NCBI RefSeq assembly: GCF_001307805.1
Contig: NZ_CP013862.1
Span: forward strand, 2,480,001 to 2,544,000
Direction: 5' to 3'
Source: Lentibacillus amyloliquefaciens
GTDB taxonomy: Bacteria > Bacillota > Bacilli > Bacillales > Amphibacillaceae
Length of the DNA stretch: 64,000 nucleotides
Of this stretch, positions 25,419-38,306 are shown in pieces. Positions within the stretch are counted from its first letter, which is position 1. Each line of letters begins with the position of its first letter. Both the position numbers and the translations under genes were made by a program. The notes beneath the pieces were generated by a model. The model worked only from the letters and a program-made list of their open reading frames with translations. It searched no databases and was not told the DNA's origin.

Positions 25419-27527
25419 ATGGACGAAAGCGAAAACCAAAACGAACACAAAAATGAAGATGAAAACACATCATCAAGAGGGTATAACGACTCTGATTATA
25501 ATCGTAAACAAGAGCAATTGGATCAATACCGTGAACATAATACCGGCCCAGGCGAGAAAATGACCGATGATGCAGGGTTTAAAATTTCAAATGATCGGTG
25601 GAGCTTGAAGGCAGGAAGGCGTGGTCCATTATTATTTCAAGACTCCCATTTTTACAGAAAACAGTCCCGCTTCAGCCGGGAACGCATTCCGGAAAAAGTG
25701 GTTCATGCCAGAGGATTTGGTGTTTATGGGGACTTTGAAACGTATAAATCAATGAAACATGTCACCAGGGCTCACTTTCTGCAAGAGGCTGGACGGAAAA
25801 CGCCTGTGTTCACGCGATTTTCCAACTTCATTGGAAGCTCGGGATCTAAGGATACAGCAGTCGATATACGTGGCTTTGCAACCAAATTTTACACACAAGA
25901 TGGAAACTACGATAATTTAGCGCTCCAATTCCCTGTCTTCATTCTTGCAGATGCCATGAAATTTATGGACGTGACACATGCCGCTAAACCAAACCCGAAA
26001 ACGCATATTCCGCAAGCGACTGTCGCGCACGATAGTTTTTGGGACTATGTCGTCAGCAATCCTGAATCTGCACATATGGTGATGTGGCTGATGTCCATGC
26101 GGGGACGTCCAAGGAGCTGGCGCATGATGGCAGGGTGGCCGATCAATACATTCCGGTTTATTAATGATCATGGCAAATCGACCTTTGTCAGATTTAAATG
26201 GATACCTAAGCTCGGTGTCCATTCACTGCTGCTTGATGAGGCGAATATCATCGGTGGTGTTGATCCGGATTTCCACCGCCGGGATATCATTGAAGCGATT
26301 GAAAAGGGCGCCTATCCTGAATATGAATTAGGTGTACAGTTGATTGATGAAGAAGATGAACACAAGTATGATTTTGACGTTTTGGATGATACAAAACTGT
26401 GGCCGGAAGAAGTCATTCCTGTTGAAACCATCGGTAAATTGACGTTGAACCGGTTGGTTGATAATTTCTTCGCAGAGGAAGAACAATCATCATTTGACCC
26501 TGCGTCACTTGTTCCGGGCATTAACTTCACGAATGACCCTGTCCTCCAAGGGAGAGCTTTTGCTTACAGAGATACAGATTACCACCGGCTTGGCACAGGT
26601 AATATTAATGAAATACCCGTTAACAAGCCTATTTCAGAAACGAACTATAACAATCGGGACGGCTTTTCAAAATATCGAATTGATGTGGATTCCGTAGACT
26701 ATCATAAAAATACATTGGCCGGCAATACACCAGCCGAGACCCCTCCTGAAGAAGGAGGCTATGCGCATTACCCGCAGCAAGTCGACGGACATGTCACACG
26801 GGACCGCCCAAGCGAATCATTCTATGATCACTTTTCCCAGGCCAGACTTTTCTGGAACAGCTTATCAATAGTTGAAAAACAAGACCTGACAGACACGTTT
26901 AATTATCACCTTGGCTATGTCAAAAGCAAACCGATCAGACAGCTTAATGTGGAAATGTGGGCAAATGTCGATTACGAAATGGCCTGTACCATTGCGGATA
27001 ATATCGGTGTCGAACGGCCAAAAGGCACGAATGTTCAAGTTTCCAAAAGCTCTCCGGCCATCAGCCAGGCCAACACACCGCATTACGCCGCCACCCAAAA
27101 AGTTGGAGTGCTTATTGACAATGGCTTTAACGGTGAAGAAGTAAGAAATACGCTCGACTACCTGCATCAATGCGGGGTCTTTATAGAAATTGTCAGCGAA
27201 AAACTTGGAACCGTTACAGGCTCTGACGGTACAAAAGTTGACGTTCATGAGACCTTCAAAACGACCTATCCCGTTCTGTATGATTCACTGTATGTGGTAG
27301 GTGGAAGGCCCGACAATGAAGCCAAATTCACCCAAAGCATGCTGGAATTCGTCAATGAAGCTTATAAGCGTTATAAACCAATTGGTGTTGCCACAACCGG
27401 CGATAATTTCATCCATTCATCCCAGGCGAATAATCTCGCAGGCGTCGTCTTTACCGCCAACAACCCGAACTTCGGCGACGATTTTGTAAAAGCGATTGCC
27501 AAGCAGCGTTTCTGGAATCGGACATAG
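25419..27527 (+). CDS. katE: Large-subunit catalase (KatE/HPII type)
   Basis: A 702-residue clade-2 heme catalase that degrades hydrogen peroxide. The active-site His is in PEKVVHARGFGVYG (about residues 91-104), the distal Asn region follows in TRFSNFIGSSGSKDTAVDIRG, and the heme-binding Tyr is in RAFAYRDTDYHRLG near residue 385. The extra C-terminal flavodoxin/DJ-1-like domain of large catalases starts around residue 555 (KVGVLIDNGFNGEEV). The N-terminus is very acidic and disordered. GGATAGGTGAT precedes the ATG. It is monocistronic with its own terminator. Confidence 0.95.
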   Translation: MDESENQNEHKNEDENTSSRGYNDSDYNRKQEQLDQYREHNTGPGEKMTDDAGFKISNDRWSLKAGRRGPLLFQDSHFYRKQSRFSRERIPEKVVHARGFGVYGDFETYKSMKHVTRAHFLQEAGRKTPVFTRFSNFIGSSGSKDTAVDIRGFATKFYTQDGNYDNLALQFPVFILADAMKFMDVTHAAKPNPKTHIPQATVAHDSFWDYVVSNPESAHMVMWLMSMRGRPRSWRMMAGWPINTFRFINDHGKSTFVRFKWIPKLGVHSLLLDEANIIGGVDPDFHRRDIIEAIEKGAYPEYELGVQLIDEEDEHKYDFDVLDDTKLWPEEVIPVETIGKLTLNRLVDNFFAEEEQSSFDPASLVPGINFTNDPVLQGRAFAYRDTDYHRLGTGNINEIPVNKPISETNYNNRDGFSKYRIDVDSVDYHKNTLAGNTPAETPPEEGGYAHYPQQVDGHVTRDRPSESFYDHFSQARLFWNSLSIVEKQDLTDTFNYHLGYVKSKPIRQLNVEMWANVDYEMACTIADNIGVERPKGTNVQVSKSSPAISQANTPHYAATQKVGVLIDNGFNGEEVRNTLDYLHQCGVFIEIVSEKLGTVTGSDGTKVDVHETFKTTYPVLYDSLYVVGGRPDNEAKFTQSMLEFVNEAYKRYKPIGVATTGDNFIHSSQANNLAGVVFTANNPNFGDDFVKAIAKQRFWNRT

Positions 27528-27537
27528 AAGACCAACG

Positions 27538-27572
27538 ACAGGGAGATAAGCGTGTGCTCATCTCCCTGTTTT
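27538..27572 (+). terminator. Terminator of katE
   Basis: Perfect 10-bp stem ACAGGGAGAT / ATCTCCCTGT with a 12-nt loop followed by TTT, 11 nt after the katE stop codon. Confidence 0.8.
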
Positions 27573-27615
27573 AGTGCTATTTTCTTATTTTGACTGCTCC
27601 AGTTTTTGATTATAG

Positions 27616-27798
27616 CTAAAGCGAGTATGATTCACCATCGTCAGGAACTAAGACATTAGAGGAAATACCTTTTTCATTTATGAAGTTTTTTAATTCTTCT
27701 CGTGATAGGGTCCAATGATTGACAGCTTCCATATGGCTGGCAATAATTTTTGCACCAAGAGTAGCCTTATAGGCTTCATAGACATCATCTTTCCCCAT
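27616..27798 (-). pseudogene. C-terminal remnant of an MBL-fold hydrolase gene
   Basis: An open frame of 60 codons whose translation (GKDDVYEAYKATLGAKIIASHMEAVNHW and then SREELKNFI, ending VPDDGESYSL) resembles the C-terminus of UlaG-like metallo-beta-lactamase-fold hydrolases, with the family's ASHMEAVNH segment. The metal-binding HxHxDH part is absent upstream, where the sequence (27799-27990) has no long frame and no gene I recognise. The remains of a degraded gene is the simplest reading; a start codon without a ribosome binding site agrees. Confidence 0.5.
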
Positions 27799-27991
27799 CT
27801 ATCATGATTAGGCGAATGTGAAAAGTAAACAATTATTCTTGGAATCAGCCGCATTTTTCAACGGAAGAATGGTTCGAGACCTTCAAGAACAAACACCTTT
27901 ATCTTCACCTAACAATATGAATACCGTCTCACTGGGGTGTACGATCATTCGGTGAATTACGCACGTTAAAAGTATGTTAGAAGAAATACAA

Positions 27992-28026
27992 AAGGCTTTT
28001 GCCAATGACTGGCAAAAGCCTTTTTG
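27992..28026 (-). terminator. Terminator of the rRNA operon
   Basis: Perfect 15-bp stem AAAAGGCTTTTGCCA / TGGCAAAAGCCTTTT with a 5-nt loop, 8 nt past tRNA-Thr on the minus strand, with T tract. Confidence 0.95.
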
Positions 28027-28033
28027 CGGGAAG

Positions 28034-28106
28034 AGCTTCCAGCCGGACTCGAACCGGCGACCTCTTCCTTACCATGGAAGCGCTCTACCGACTGAGCTAT
28101 GGAAGC
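28034..28106 (-). tRNA. tRNA-Thr (anticodon GGT)
   Basis: Acceptor GCTTCCA/TGGAAGC, anticodon stem CTTCC/GGAAG with loop ATGGTAA giving GGT, T arm GGTTCGAGTCC. Last gene of the rRNA operon. CCA not encoded. Confidence 0.96.
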
Positions 28107-28113
28107 ATAAAAA

Positions 28114-28188
28114 TGGCTCCACAGGCAGGATTCGAACCTGCGACCGATCGGTTAACAGCCGATTGCTCTACCACTGAGCTACTGTGGA
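28114..28188 (-). tRNA. tRNA-Asn (anticodon GTT)
   Basis: Acceptor TCCACAG/CTGTGGA, anticodon loop CTGTTAA giving GTT, T arm GGTTCGAATCC. CCA is encoded. It follows 5S rRNA. Confidence 0.96.
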
Positions 28189-28308
28189 ATAGTTTTAAAT
28201 ATGTAAACAAGGTGTTAATACTATACCAGTTATGCTCATCGAGTTACAAATTTTCTCAGCGGAGCTGTACTCCTGATTATGAAGCTTAAAGTAAAAATAT
28301 AGTAAAAT

Positions 28309-28425
28309 GCCTGGCGGCGTCCTACTCTTGCAGGGGTTAAACCCCAACTACCATCGGCGCTGGAGAGCTTAACTGCTGTGTTCGGCATGGGAACAGGTGT
28401 GACCTCTCCGCTATCGCTACCAGAC
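28309..28425 (-). rRNA. rrf: 5S ribosomal RNA
   Basis: About 116 nt with the Bacillus-type 5S core, including GGTAGCGATAGCGGAGAGGTC at the 5' end, CCCATGCCGAACAC in the middle and GAGTAGGACGCCGCCAGGC at the 3' end. Ends are good to a few bases. Confidence 0.96.
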
Positions 28426-28493
28426 CTTGTCATTCATATAGGGTTTGCACCCTGAAAACTAAATAAGAGCTTCATTCAACGTTTTTTGCGGGT

Positions 28494-31421
<2,928 letters not shown>

Positions 31422-31498
31422 GTTTGCGTTCGTTTAACGAACGCGTCATTTCAATGTCGTTGAATGTCTTGCTCTTATTTAGTTTTCAAGGTGCAAAA

Positions 31499-31571
31499 TG
31501 GAGCCTAGCGGGATCGAACCGCTGACCTCCTGCGTGCAAAGCAGGCGCTCTCCCGGCTGAGCTAAGGCCCC
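31499..31571 (-). tRNA. tRNA-Ala (anticodon TGC), 16S-23S spacer
   Basis: Acceptor GGGGCCT/AGGCTCC, anticodon loop TTTGCAC giving TGC, T arm GGTTCGATCCC. It lies between 23S and tRNA-Ile, the usual place. CCA not encoded. Confidence 0.97.
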
Positions 31572-31587
31572 GAATAGTCTCTATAGA

Positions 31588-31664
31588 TGGTGGGCCTGGG
31601 TGGACTCGAACCACCGACCTCACGCTTATCAGGCGTGCGCTCTGACCGACTGAGCTACAGGCCC
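31588..31664 (-). tRNA. tRNA-Ile (anticodon GAT), 16S-23S spacer
   Basis: Acceptor GGGCCTG/CAGGCCC, anticodon loop CTGATAA giving GAT, T arm GGTTCGAGTCC. CCA is encoded. Confidence 0.97.
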
Positions 31665-31794
31665 ATCTATATTTTGAGATAATCAATCTCTCAAAACTGA
31701 ACCAAACAACCATGTATGACGACCTGCAAAATACAGGTTCTCACCCGGCATTGCCACAATATGCGGCAACGTTAATCGGGGTTCCGTTCTAAAT

Positions 31795-33368
<1,574 letters not shown>

Positions 33369-33535
33369 AAGTTTGTCCGAAATTGACACCGATCAATCTC
33401 AGTCTTAGCTTACAAAAATTGATTCAAGGGGTAAAAGTTTGCATCAAATCAGCTCAGCTGATTCGCCAACTTCTCACCTCTGACATCGTTTGTCATACTG
33501 GTTGTTTTGTTCAGTTTTCAAAGATCAATTATCCC

Positions 33536-33553
33536 GTCGCTATCTTTAGCGAC
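33536..33553 (-). promoter_or_regulatory. Leader hairpin of the rRNA operon
   Basis: Near-palindrome GTCGCTA / TAGCGAC with a 4-nt loop at the expected transcript start, followed toward 16S by TTGATCTTTGAAAACTGAAC, a conserved Bacillaceae pre-rRNA leader sequence. Confidence 0.5.
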
Positions 33554-33560
33554 AAAATAT

Positions 33561-33589
33561 ATTCTATCGTGGCAGCAACAAAATGTCAA
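33561..33589 (-). promoter_or_regulatory. rRNA operon promoter P2
   Basis: TTGACA (33584-33589) and TAGAAT (33561-33566) on the minus strand, 17 nt apart, about 195 nt upstream of 16S. Near-consensus. Confidence 0.88.
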
Positions 33590-33648
33590 TAACTTTTTTC
33601 TTCGTTTTTTCCTCAAAAATCGATATTGTTTTGCTGACAACAAAAATT

Positions 33649-33677
33649 AATATAGCATAATAAATCTATGAGTTCAA
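33649..33677 (-). promoter_or_regulatory. rRNA operon promoter P1
   Basis: TTGAAC (33672-33677) and TATATT (33649-33654) on the minus strand, 17 nt apart, 88 nt upstream of P2. Tandem promoters are usual for Bacillus rRNA operons. Confidence 0.82.
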
Positions 33678-33839
33678 TAGAAAATCAAAAAAATGATAAA
33701 TCAAATTACGTGTGATGAAAAAGCATGCACCGATTCACTTATTACTAGTTGATATTATTTGAGACAGCATGCCCCGTAACAGATACGCCTCAACTCTTTT
33801 CAAGGAAGTTTTGCAATCTCCCTGCTGCACTTAAATACA

Positions 33840-34064
33840 TTAAATCTCGCCGCCGGTACGTTTCGGCATATACTTCATGCATTCCTCTTTGCTGGCGACC
33901 CGGCGATATAAATGAAAGATTGTATGATAACGCTCCTTCATCGCACTCTTTACCATTTGATCAATCCGATGATCTTCCATATCCAGCAGCAATTCTTCTA
34001 ACTCACGTTTTATCAGATACTCCATTTCTTTTTGTTCCTGCTCATTAATCATAAACCCAAGCAT
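33840..34064 (-). CDS. Small conserved-looking hypothetical protein
   Basis: A 74-residue, charged, helical protein (EQKEMEYLIKRELEELLLDM, then RIDQMVKSAMKERYHTIFHL) without membrane segments or cysteine motifs except one Cys near the end. A GGTG sequence 5 nt upstream of the ATG may be its binding site. It sits between pdaB and the rRNA promoters. I do not recognise a named family; codon use and length look like a real gene. Confidence 0.6.
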   Translation of the reverse strand: MLGFMINEQEQKEMEYLIKRELEELLLDMEDHRIDQMVKSAMKERYHTIFHLYRRVASKEECMKYMPKRTGGEI

Positions 34065-34577
34065 GTTAACACCGACTTCCTATACCTTCATATATATTTT
34101 TCCTTTATGAATGTAATTTTTTTATTAACTAAAGCTCAGACACACCAAAGAAGCTTGTACAACATTTAATATTCCCCGTCATATAGATATTTTATCCGCC
34201 TTTTAATCATTTTTTGTTGTGTCTTTATTCTTAGCGTCGTTATATTTATCACAGCAGTTGAAACAATTCATGAGCCCGGACATACAAAAAGCCGGCCCAA
34301 AACTGATGCCCCGCTGCCGGTTTAGCTCTTGGGGGTCAGAAGATGTCATATGTGTTTTGCCTGCTTCTCCAATAATAAGTACCATTAAATCACTGACATT
34401 AAACCTCTAATTTCAAAAAAGATTTATCCTTTTTTAGGAAAGTTGCTGCGCCTCAAGCCAAAACCGCCCCCATCACCATGCATGCATACTCTAAAAAACT
34501 TTTCTTATTAAGGCTTGTTCATATTAAAGTATTTTGGTCATAGACTAAATTAAGGAATGTTTGAGAGGAATGGTGCC
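34065..34577. other. Gene-poor region upstream of pdaB
   Basis: AT-rich stretch with only a doubtful 60-codon frame on the minus strand (34203-34385, cysteine-rich). No clear RNA, repeat or terminator was seen. Confidence 0.4.
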
Positions 34578-35336
34578 ATGGATCATTTTTATGTGATGCG
34601 ATTTGACAAATGGAAACGTTATGCAGTTGTCGTCTTGTTGGCTTTATTTGCTGCGATATTAATTTGGTTTGAACGGGACGGGACCTTTTCGGTGTTATCA
34701 AACAATGAACCGCAGGCATTGGCAAAAGGAAATGCTGAGGAACCGAACATTGCATTAACCTTTAATATCAGCTGGGGTGAAGAAAAGGTTGATGAGATCT
34801 TGGACAAACTGGAAGAACATCAGGTGCAATCTACATTTTTTGTCAGCGGTGAATGGGCTGAACGTCATCCGAAAATATTGGAAGACATAACGGAACAGGG
34901 GCATGAGTTAGGTATGCTCGGCTACCGTTATGAAAGCTATCTTGACCAGGAATTGGACGAGGTACGCAGTGATTTAACCGAGGCAAAAGATGTGTTCAAT
35001 AAGCTCGGCTATGAGGATATCGACCTCTTGCGTCCGCCGAGTGGGCAGTTTAACGAAGAAATCATTGAATTAGCCGAAGATCAAGGTTATACCGTCACCC
35101 ATTGGAATGTTAATCCAAATGATTGGGAAAATCCCGGGACCGACAACATTACAAATACGGTGATGGAAGAGACATCGAACGGCGATATTATCCTGATGCA
35201 TGCATCTGATTCGGTGAAACAAACGGCAGAAGCTTTACAAACGATATTGCCGGGGCTTAAAAATAAAGATTTAAACTTTGTGAGCATCTCTGAATTGATC
35301 AATCAGGCTCATGCCGAGTCCAAACTTGCTGACTGA
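34578..35336 (+). CDS. pdaB: Sporulation polysaccharide deacetylase-like protein PdaB
   Basis: A 252-residue protein with an N-terminal membrane anchor (about residues 13-31, RYAVVVLLALFAAILIWF) and a NodB-like polysaccharide deacetylase domain facing the spore envelope. Motifs are ALTFNISWGEEK, STFFVSGEWAERHP, RPPSGQFNEEI and ILMHASDSVKQTAEAL. In canonical deacetylases the first motif has a catalytic Asp (TFDD); here the site is Asn and no second metal-binding His is evident, so activity is uncertain. In Bacillus PdaB is needed to keep spores stable late in sporulation. ATG 34578 has GAGAGG about 9 nt upstream. It is convergent with kbaA. Confidence 0.9.
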   Translation: MDHFYVMRFDKWKRYAVVVLLALFAAILIWFERDGTFSVLSNNEPQALAKGNAEEPNIALTFNISWGEEKVDEILDKLEEHQVQSTFFVSGEWAERHPKILEDITEQGHELGMLGYRYESYLDQELDEVRSDLTEAKDVFNKLGYEDIDLLRPPSGQFNEEIIELAEDQGYTVTHWNVNPNDWENPGTDNITNTVMEETSNGDIILMHASDSVKQTAEALQTILPGLKNKDLNFVSISELINQAHAESKLAD

Positions 35337-35360
35337 ACGACATAACTTTAAGCAGCCTTC

Positions 35361-35395
35361 AGGGCCTCATCCGGTTTTATACCGGGAGAGGCCCT
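35361..35395. terminator. Intrinsic terminator between pdaB and kbaA
   Basis: AGGGCCTC and CCGG pair with CCGG and GAGGCCCT around a small loop. The hairpin is strong; flanking T tracts are weak. Confidence 0.65.
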
Positions 35396-35406
35396 GTCTT
35401 AGGCCT

Positions 35407-36036
35407 TTATGCTTTCTTTGTTGATGCGTTTTTGTCAGAGGGACGGGAATTCTCACTGTTTGTCAGTTTGTGCAGGATAAGCAGCTGATATGTGTTGCAC
35501 GCTAATAGCGGTATAATCATCAGCCAGGCATAATCGAAACCGCTCGTCCGCAATCCCGGCACCCATTCAAGCGATGTCATGACAACCATAAAAAACAATG
35601 CAGGAATAAACGCCCGCTGATGCGTTTCGCGGGCTTTGATTTTTGCAACAATCCAGCCAAACCCGAGAATCCCGGCTGCCATTAAAATAAACCATAATAT
35701 GGAAATCCCTTCAGTGCTAGTGTATGGAAAATAAACCAGATCAAACACGACAAATGCAATCAAAAGCACCTGCACCGTTGGCCAAAATGTCCGGAACAGG
35801 TTGAGACCAAACCGGTGGATAAACAAATAAGCGAAGAAGCCAGTCTGACTAACGGCACTAAATACCAATCCTAAGCCAATAAAGAAGATAATGACTGATA
35901 TTAGTTCAAGTCCATTAAAAGGATTCAGATTTTCTGTATAGAATGCAGGTTTGACAAAAAAACTCGTTACCAATCCCGTGATTCCACCAATCAGTAACGT
36001 TTTAAAAAACAAACCCACCAGCTTTCGAGTGTTCAC
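35407..36036 (-). CDS. kbaA: KinB-signalling pathway activation protein KbaA
   Basis: A 209-residue integral membrane protein with about six helices (for example FFKTLLIGGITGLVTSFFV and ISVIIFFIGLGLVFSAV). In Bacillus subtilis KbaA is needed for the KinB branch of the sporulation phosphorelay. The position between pdaB and gerD is the conserved one, which supports the assignment. The C-terminus is polar and lysine-rich. Confidence 0.92.
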   Translation of the reverse strand: MNTRKLVGLFFKTLLIGGITGLVTSFFVKPAFYTENLNPFNGLELISVIIFFIGLGLVFSAVSQTGFFAYLFIHRFGLNLFRTFWPTVQVLLIAFVVFDLVYFPYTSTEGISILWFILMAAGILGFGWIVAKIKARETHQRAFIPALFFMVVMTSLEWVPGLRTSGFDYAWLMIIPLLACNTYQLLILHKLTNSENSRPSDKNASTKKA

Positions 36037-36084
36037 GTTATTTTCCTCCTAGATATATGTTACATTCCCCTACATATTTTAGCA

Positions 36085-36114
36085 TGAACAAACGTGTTTT
36101 TCCTCTCATAAATA
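36085..36114 (+). promoter_or_regulatory. Possible sigma-G promoter of gerD
   Basis: TGAACA (36085-36090) and CATAAATA (from 36107) with a 16-nt spacer resemble the sigma-G consensus, about 60 nt before gerD, which is forespore-expressed in Bacillus subtilis. Weak evidence. Confidence 0.35.
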
Positions 36115-36170
36115 CATAATTCCCTTTTCTTTAACGCATAATAAGCGTGACAGGAAGGAGGATCTGAACC

Positions 36171-36833
36171 ATGTTTCGGATGACTTTTATTTCCCTTTTC
36201 CTAATATCCGCGCTATTCATCTCCGGCTGTAATGGCGGCCAAGGAGCCTCCGGGGATGAGGCGAATTATGATACAACGAAAAAAATGGTCGTGGACATAC
36301 TTCAGACAGAAGATGGCAAAAAAGCCCTCCAGGAAATCATGACTGATAAAAAAATGAAAGAACAGCTTGTTATGGATTCTGACGCTGTTAAACAATCGGT
36401 TGAATCCACATTAAGTTCAGATAAAGGCAAGGAAATGTGGAAGAAATTATTCGAAGACCCGAAGTTCGTTAAGACATTTTCAGATTCAATGGCAGAGGAA
36501 CGGAAAAAGCTGATGAAAGATCTGATGAAGGATTCTGAATACCAGCAGCAAATGATTGATTTGCTGAAGGATCCTCAGATGACGAATCAGATGGTAAAAG
36601 TTATGAAAAGCCAGGAATTCAATAAACATTTGGAAGAAACCATACAAAAAACGCTTGAAACACCGCTCTTCCAAGAAAAAATAAGCGAAATTCTGTTAAA
36701 AGCTGCCGAAGAACAATCACAAGGCGGCGGTTCCGGTGGTTCCGGCGGATCTGGAGGCTCTGGCGAAGGAGGCGGCTCCGGAGGCAGCGGTGGAGGCGGC
36801 GGTTCCGGCAGTAGCAGCGGCGGAAGCTCATAA
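36171..36833 (+). CDS. gerD: Spore germination lipoprotein GerD
   Basis: A 220-residue lipoprotein with a signal peptide and lipobox LFISGC (Cys at about residue 20). The central part (about 35-180) is the helical GerD domain, rich in KKLMKDLMKD-type helices, which organises the germinant-receptor cluster in the inner spore membrane. The last about 38 residues are almost only Gly and Ser with one Glu, an extension I do not expect for GerD of B. subtilis. A ggaggatc site lies before the ATG. Confidence 0.93.
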   Translation: MFRMTFISLFLISALFISGCNGGQGASGDEANYDTTKKMVVDILQTEDGKKALQEIMTDKKMKEQLVMDSDAVKQSVESTLSSDKGKEMWKKLFEDPKFVKTFSDSMAEERKKLMKDLMKDSEYQQQMIDLLKDPQMTNQMVKVMKSQEFNKHLEETIQKTLETPLFQEKISEILLKAAEEQSQGGGSGGSGGSGGSGEGGGSGGSGGGGGSGSSSGGSS

Positions 36834-36896
36834 AGCGAAACTTCAATCAGTGGGAGCCTTTGCCCACTGATTGTTAGTTGAGCAGAATCGGGCATT
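36832..36896. repeat. Interspersed hairpin repeat, copy A (also gerD terminator)
   Basis: Contains CGAAACTTCAATCAGTGGG, a short loop, then CCCACTGATTGTTAGTTGAG and CAGAATCGGGCATTA. The hairpin 36846-36872 follows gerD and probably serves as its terminator. The right part recurs at 39121-39154. Confidence 0.65.
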
Positions 36897-36951
36897 AATG
36901 CGGGATAAAATCCTTCGCTGTTGCACCACCGCCCCGCTCCTCCACGACATC

Positions 36952-36998
36952 AAAAAAGAGGTGACCTCCGAAAGTACGATAACTTTTGGGGACACCTC
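36952..36998 (-). terminator. Terminator of salA
   Basis: On the minus strand GAGGTG...CACCTC enclosing a second pairing (CCAAAAGT/ACTTTCGG) and followed by TTTTTT. Confidence 0.85.
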
Positions 36999-37119
36999 AA
37001 TGTAAAATACGCTTTAAGACGTCTTGTGCTCATTTATCTAAATCCATACATTCCGCTGCTCGAAACTGCGCCGCCTCAAAATTATCAGTCCTTGTTATCC
37101 CCCTTTTTGAACAAGTACT

Positions 37120-38181
37120 TTAAGCCTCTTCCATTTTAGCAACAATTTTCGATGCCATTTTATGGTATTCTTTCCCAAGTGGATGATCTTCCTGATAAAC
37201 GGAAGGTGCAAATTCATCCTCATCTTCATATGGCTGCTGCAGAGGCAGATGGGCCAGCACTTTTGTTTCCAGAGCGTCGGCAAGCTTCTGTCCGCCGCCT
37301 TTGCCGAATACATACTCTTTTTCGCCGGTTTTTTTACTTTCATAATAAGCCATGTTTTCAATGACACCAAGAATTTCATGTTCTGTTTTGATTGCCATCT
37401 GGCCTGCGCGTGCTGCGACAAATGCTGCTGATGGATGTGGTGTTGAGACGATCACTTCTTTTGCTGACGGGATTAATTCGTGGACGTCCATGGCAATGTC
37501 CCCTGTCCCCGGTGGCAAATCAAGCAGCAAGTAGTCCAAATCGCCCCATTCGACTTCTTTGAAAAAGCTGTTCAGCATTTTCCCGAGCATTGGACCTCTC
37601 CAGATAATCGGTGAGTTATCTTCAACGAAAAAGCCCATTGAAATGACTTGTATACCAAAGCGCTCGACAGGGATGATTTTTTCACCGCGTACTTGCGGTC
37701 TGTTTTCAATGCCCATCATATCCGGAACACTGAAACCATAAATGTCTGCATCGATAATTCCGACTTTTTTGCCTAAACGCATTAATGACATTGCCAGGTT
37801 CACGGTTACCGTTGATTTGCCGACACCGCCTTTTCCGCTGGCAATTGCAATGAAGTTAGGCTGTTTGCTGACACCGAGTAATGACTTTTCTTTTTCGGCT
37901 TCTGCTGAAGGCTGAAATTTCTGAATGACTTCATCAGGCAACTGTTCGAACCGAAGCCCGACAGTTGATACGCCGTTTTTCTTCAAAAGGGCAACAATTT
38001 CCTGCTGCAGGTCCATCTGTTCAGCTGTATTTGTTTTAGCGATGCCAACTTTAACACTGACATGCTTTTTATCTTCTTTAATACTGATGCTTTTGACGCC
38101 GTCTGTTTCCCCAAGTGTTTTATGTAAAAATGGATCGTTGACAGAGTTAAGCAATTCCTGAATTTCTTCTTTTGATAGCAC
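37120..38181 (-). CDS. salA: Mrp/NBP35-family ATPase SalA
   Basis: A 353-residue protein with an N-terminal MIP18-like domain (about residues 1-90) and a deviant Walker A P-loop IASGKGGVGKSTVTVNLA (about 113-130). Walker B is DYLLLDLPPGTGDIA. The family is called SalA in B. subtilis, where it regulates protease genes via ScoC; elsewhere it is an iron-sulfur carrier (ApbC/Mrp). A CxxC pair typical for cluster binding is not obvious. It starts with GTG behind GGTGA. Position next to gerD is conserved. Confidence 0.92.
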   Translation of the reverse strand: MLSKEEIQELLNSVNDPFLHKTLGETDGVKSISIKEDKKHVSVKVGIAKTNTAEQMDLQQEIVALLKKNGVSTVGLRFEQLPDEVIQKFQPSAEAEKEKSLLGVSKQPNFIAIASGKGGVGKSTVTVNLAMSLMRLGKKVGIIDADIYGFSVPDMMGIENRPQVRGEKIIPVERFGIQVISMGFFVEDNSPIIWRGPMLGKMLNSFFKEVEWGDLDYLLLDLPPGTGDIAMDVHELIPSAKEVIVSTPHPSAAFVAARAGQMAIKTEHEILGVIENMAYYESKKTGEKEYVFGKGGGQKLADALETKVLAHLPLQQPYEDEDEFAPSVYQEDHPLGKEYHKMASKIVAKMEEA

Positions 38182-38306
38182 GGTAAGTCACCATTCCTTT
38201 CCTAGCATATATACAACGTATCATCTTGAAAATTTGCATACAACGCTAGTATAACACAAATCACATAAATTCTAAGTGATAAGAATCATGGATGGTGCGT
38301 GCTTTT

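Noticed and set aside
36587..36895. Proline-rich frame opposite gerD
   Set aside because: Reverse complement of the Gly/Ser-coding repeats.
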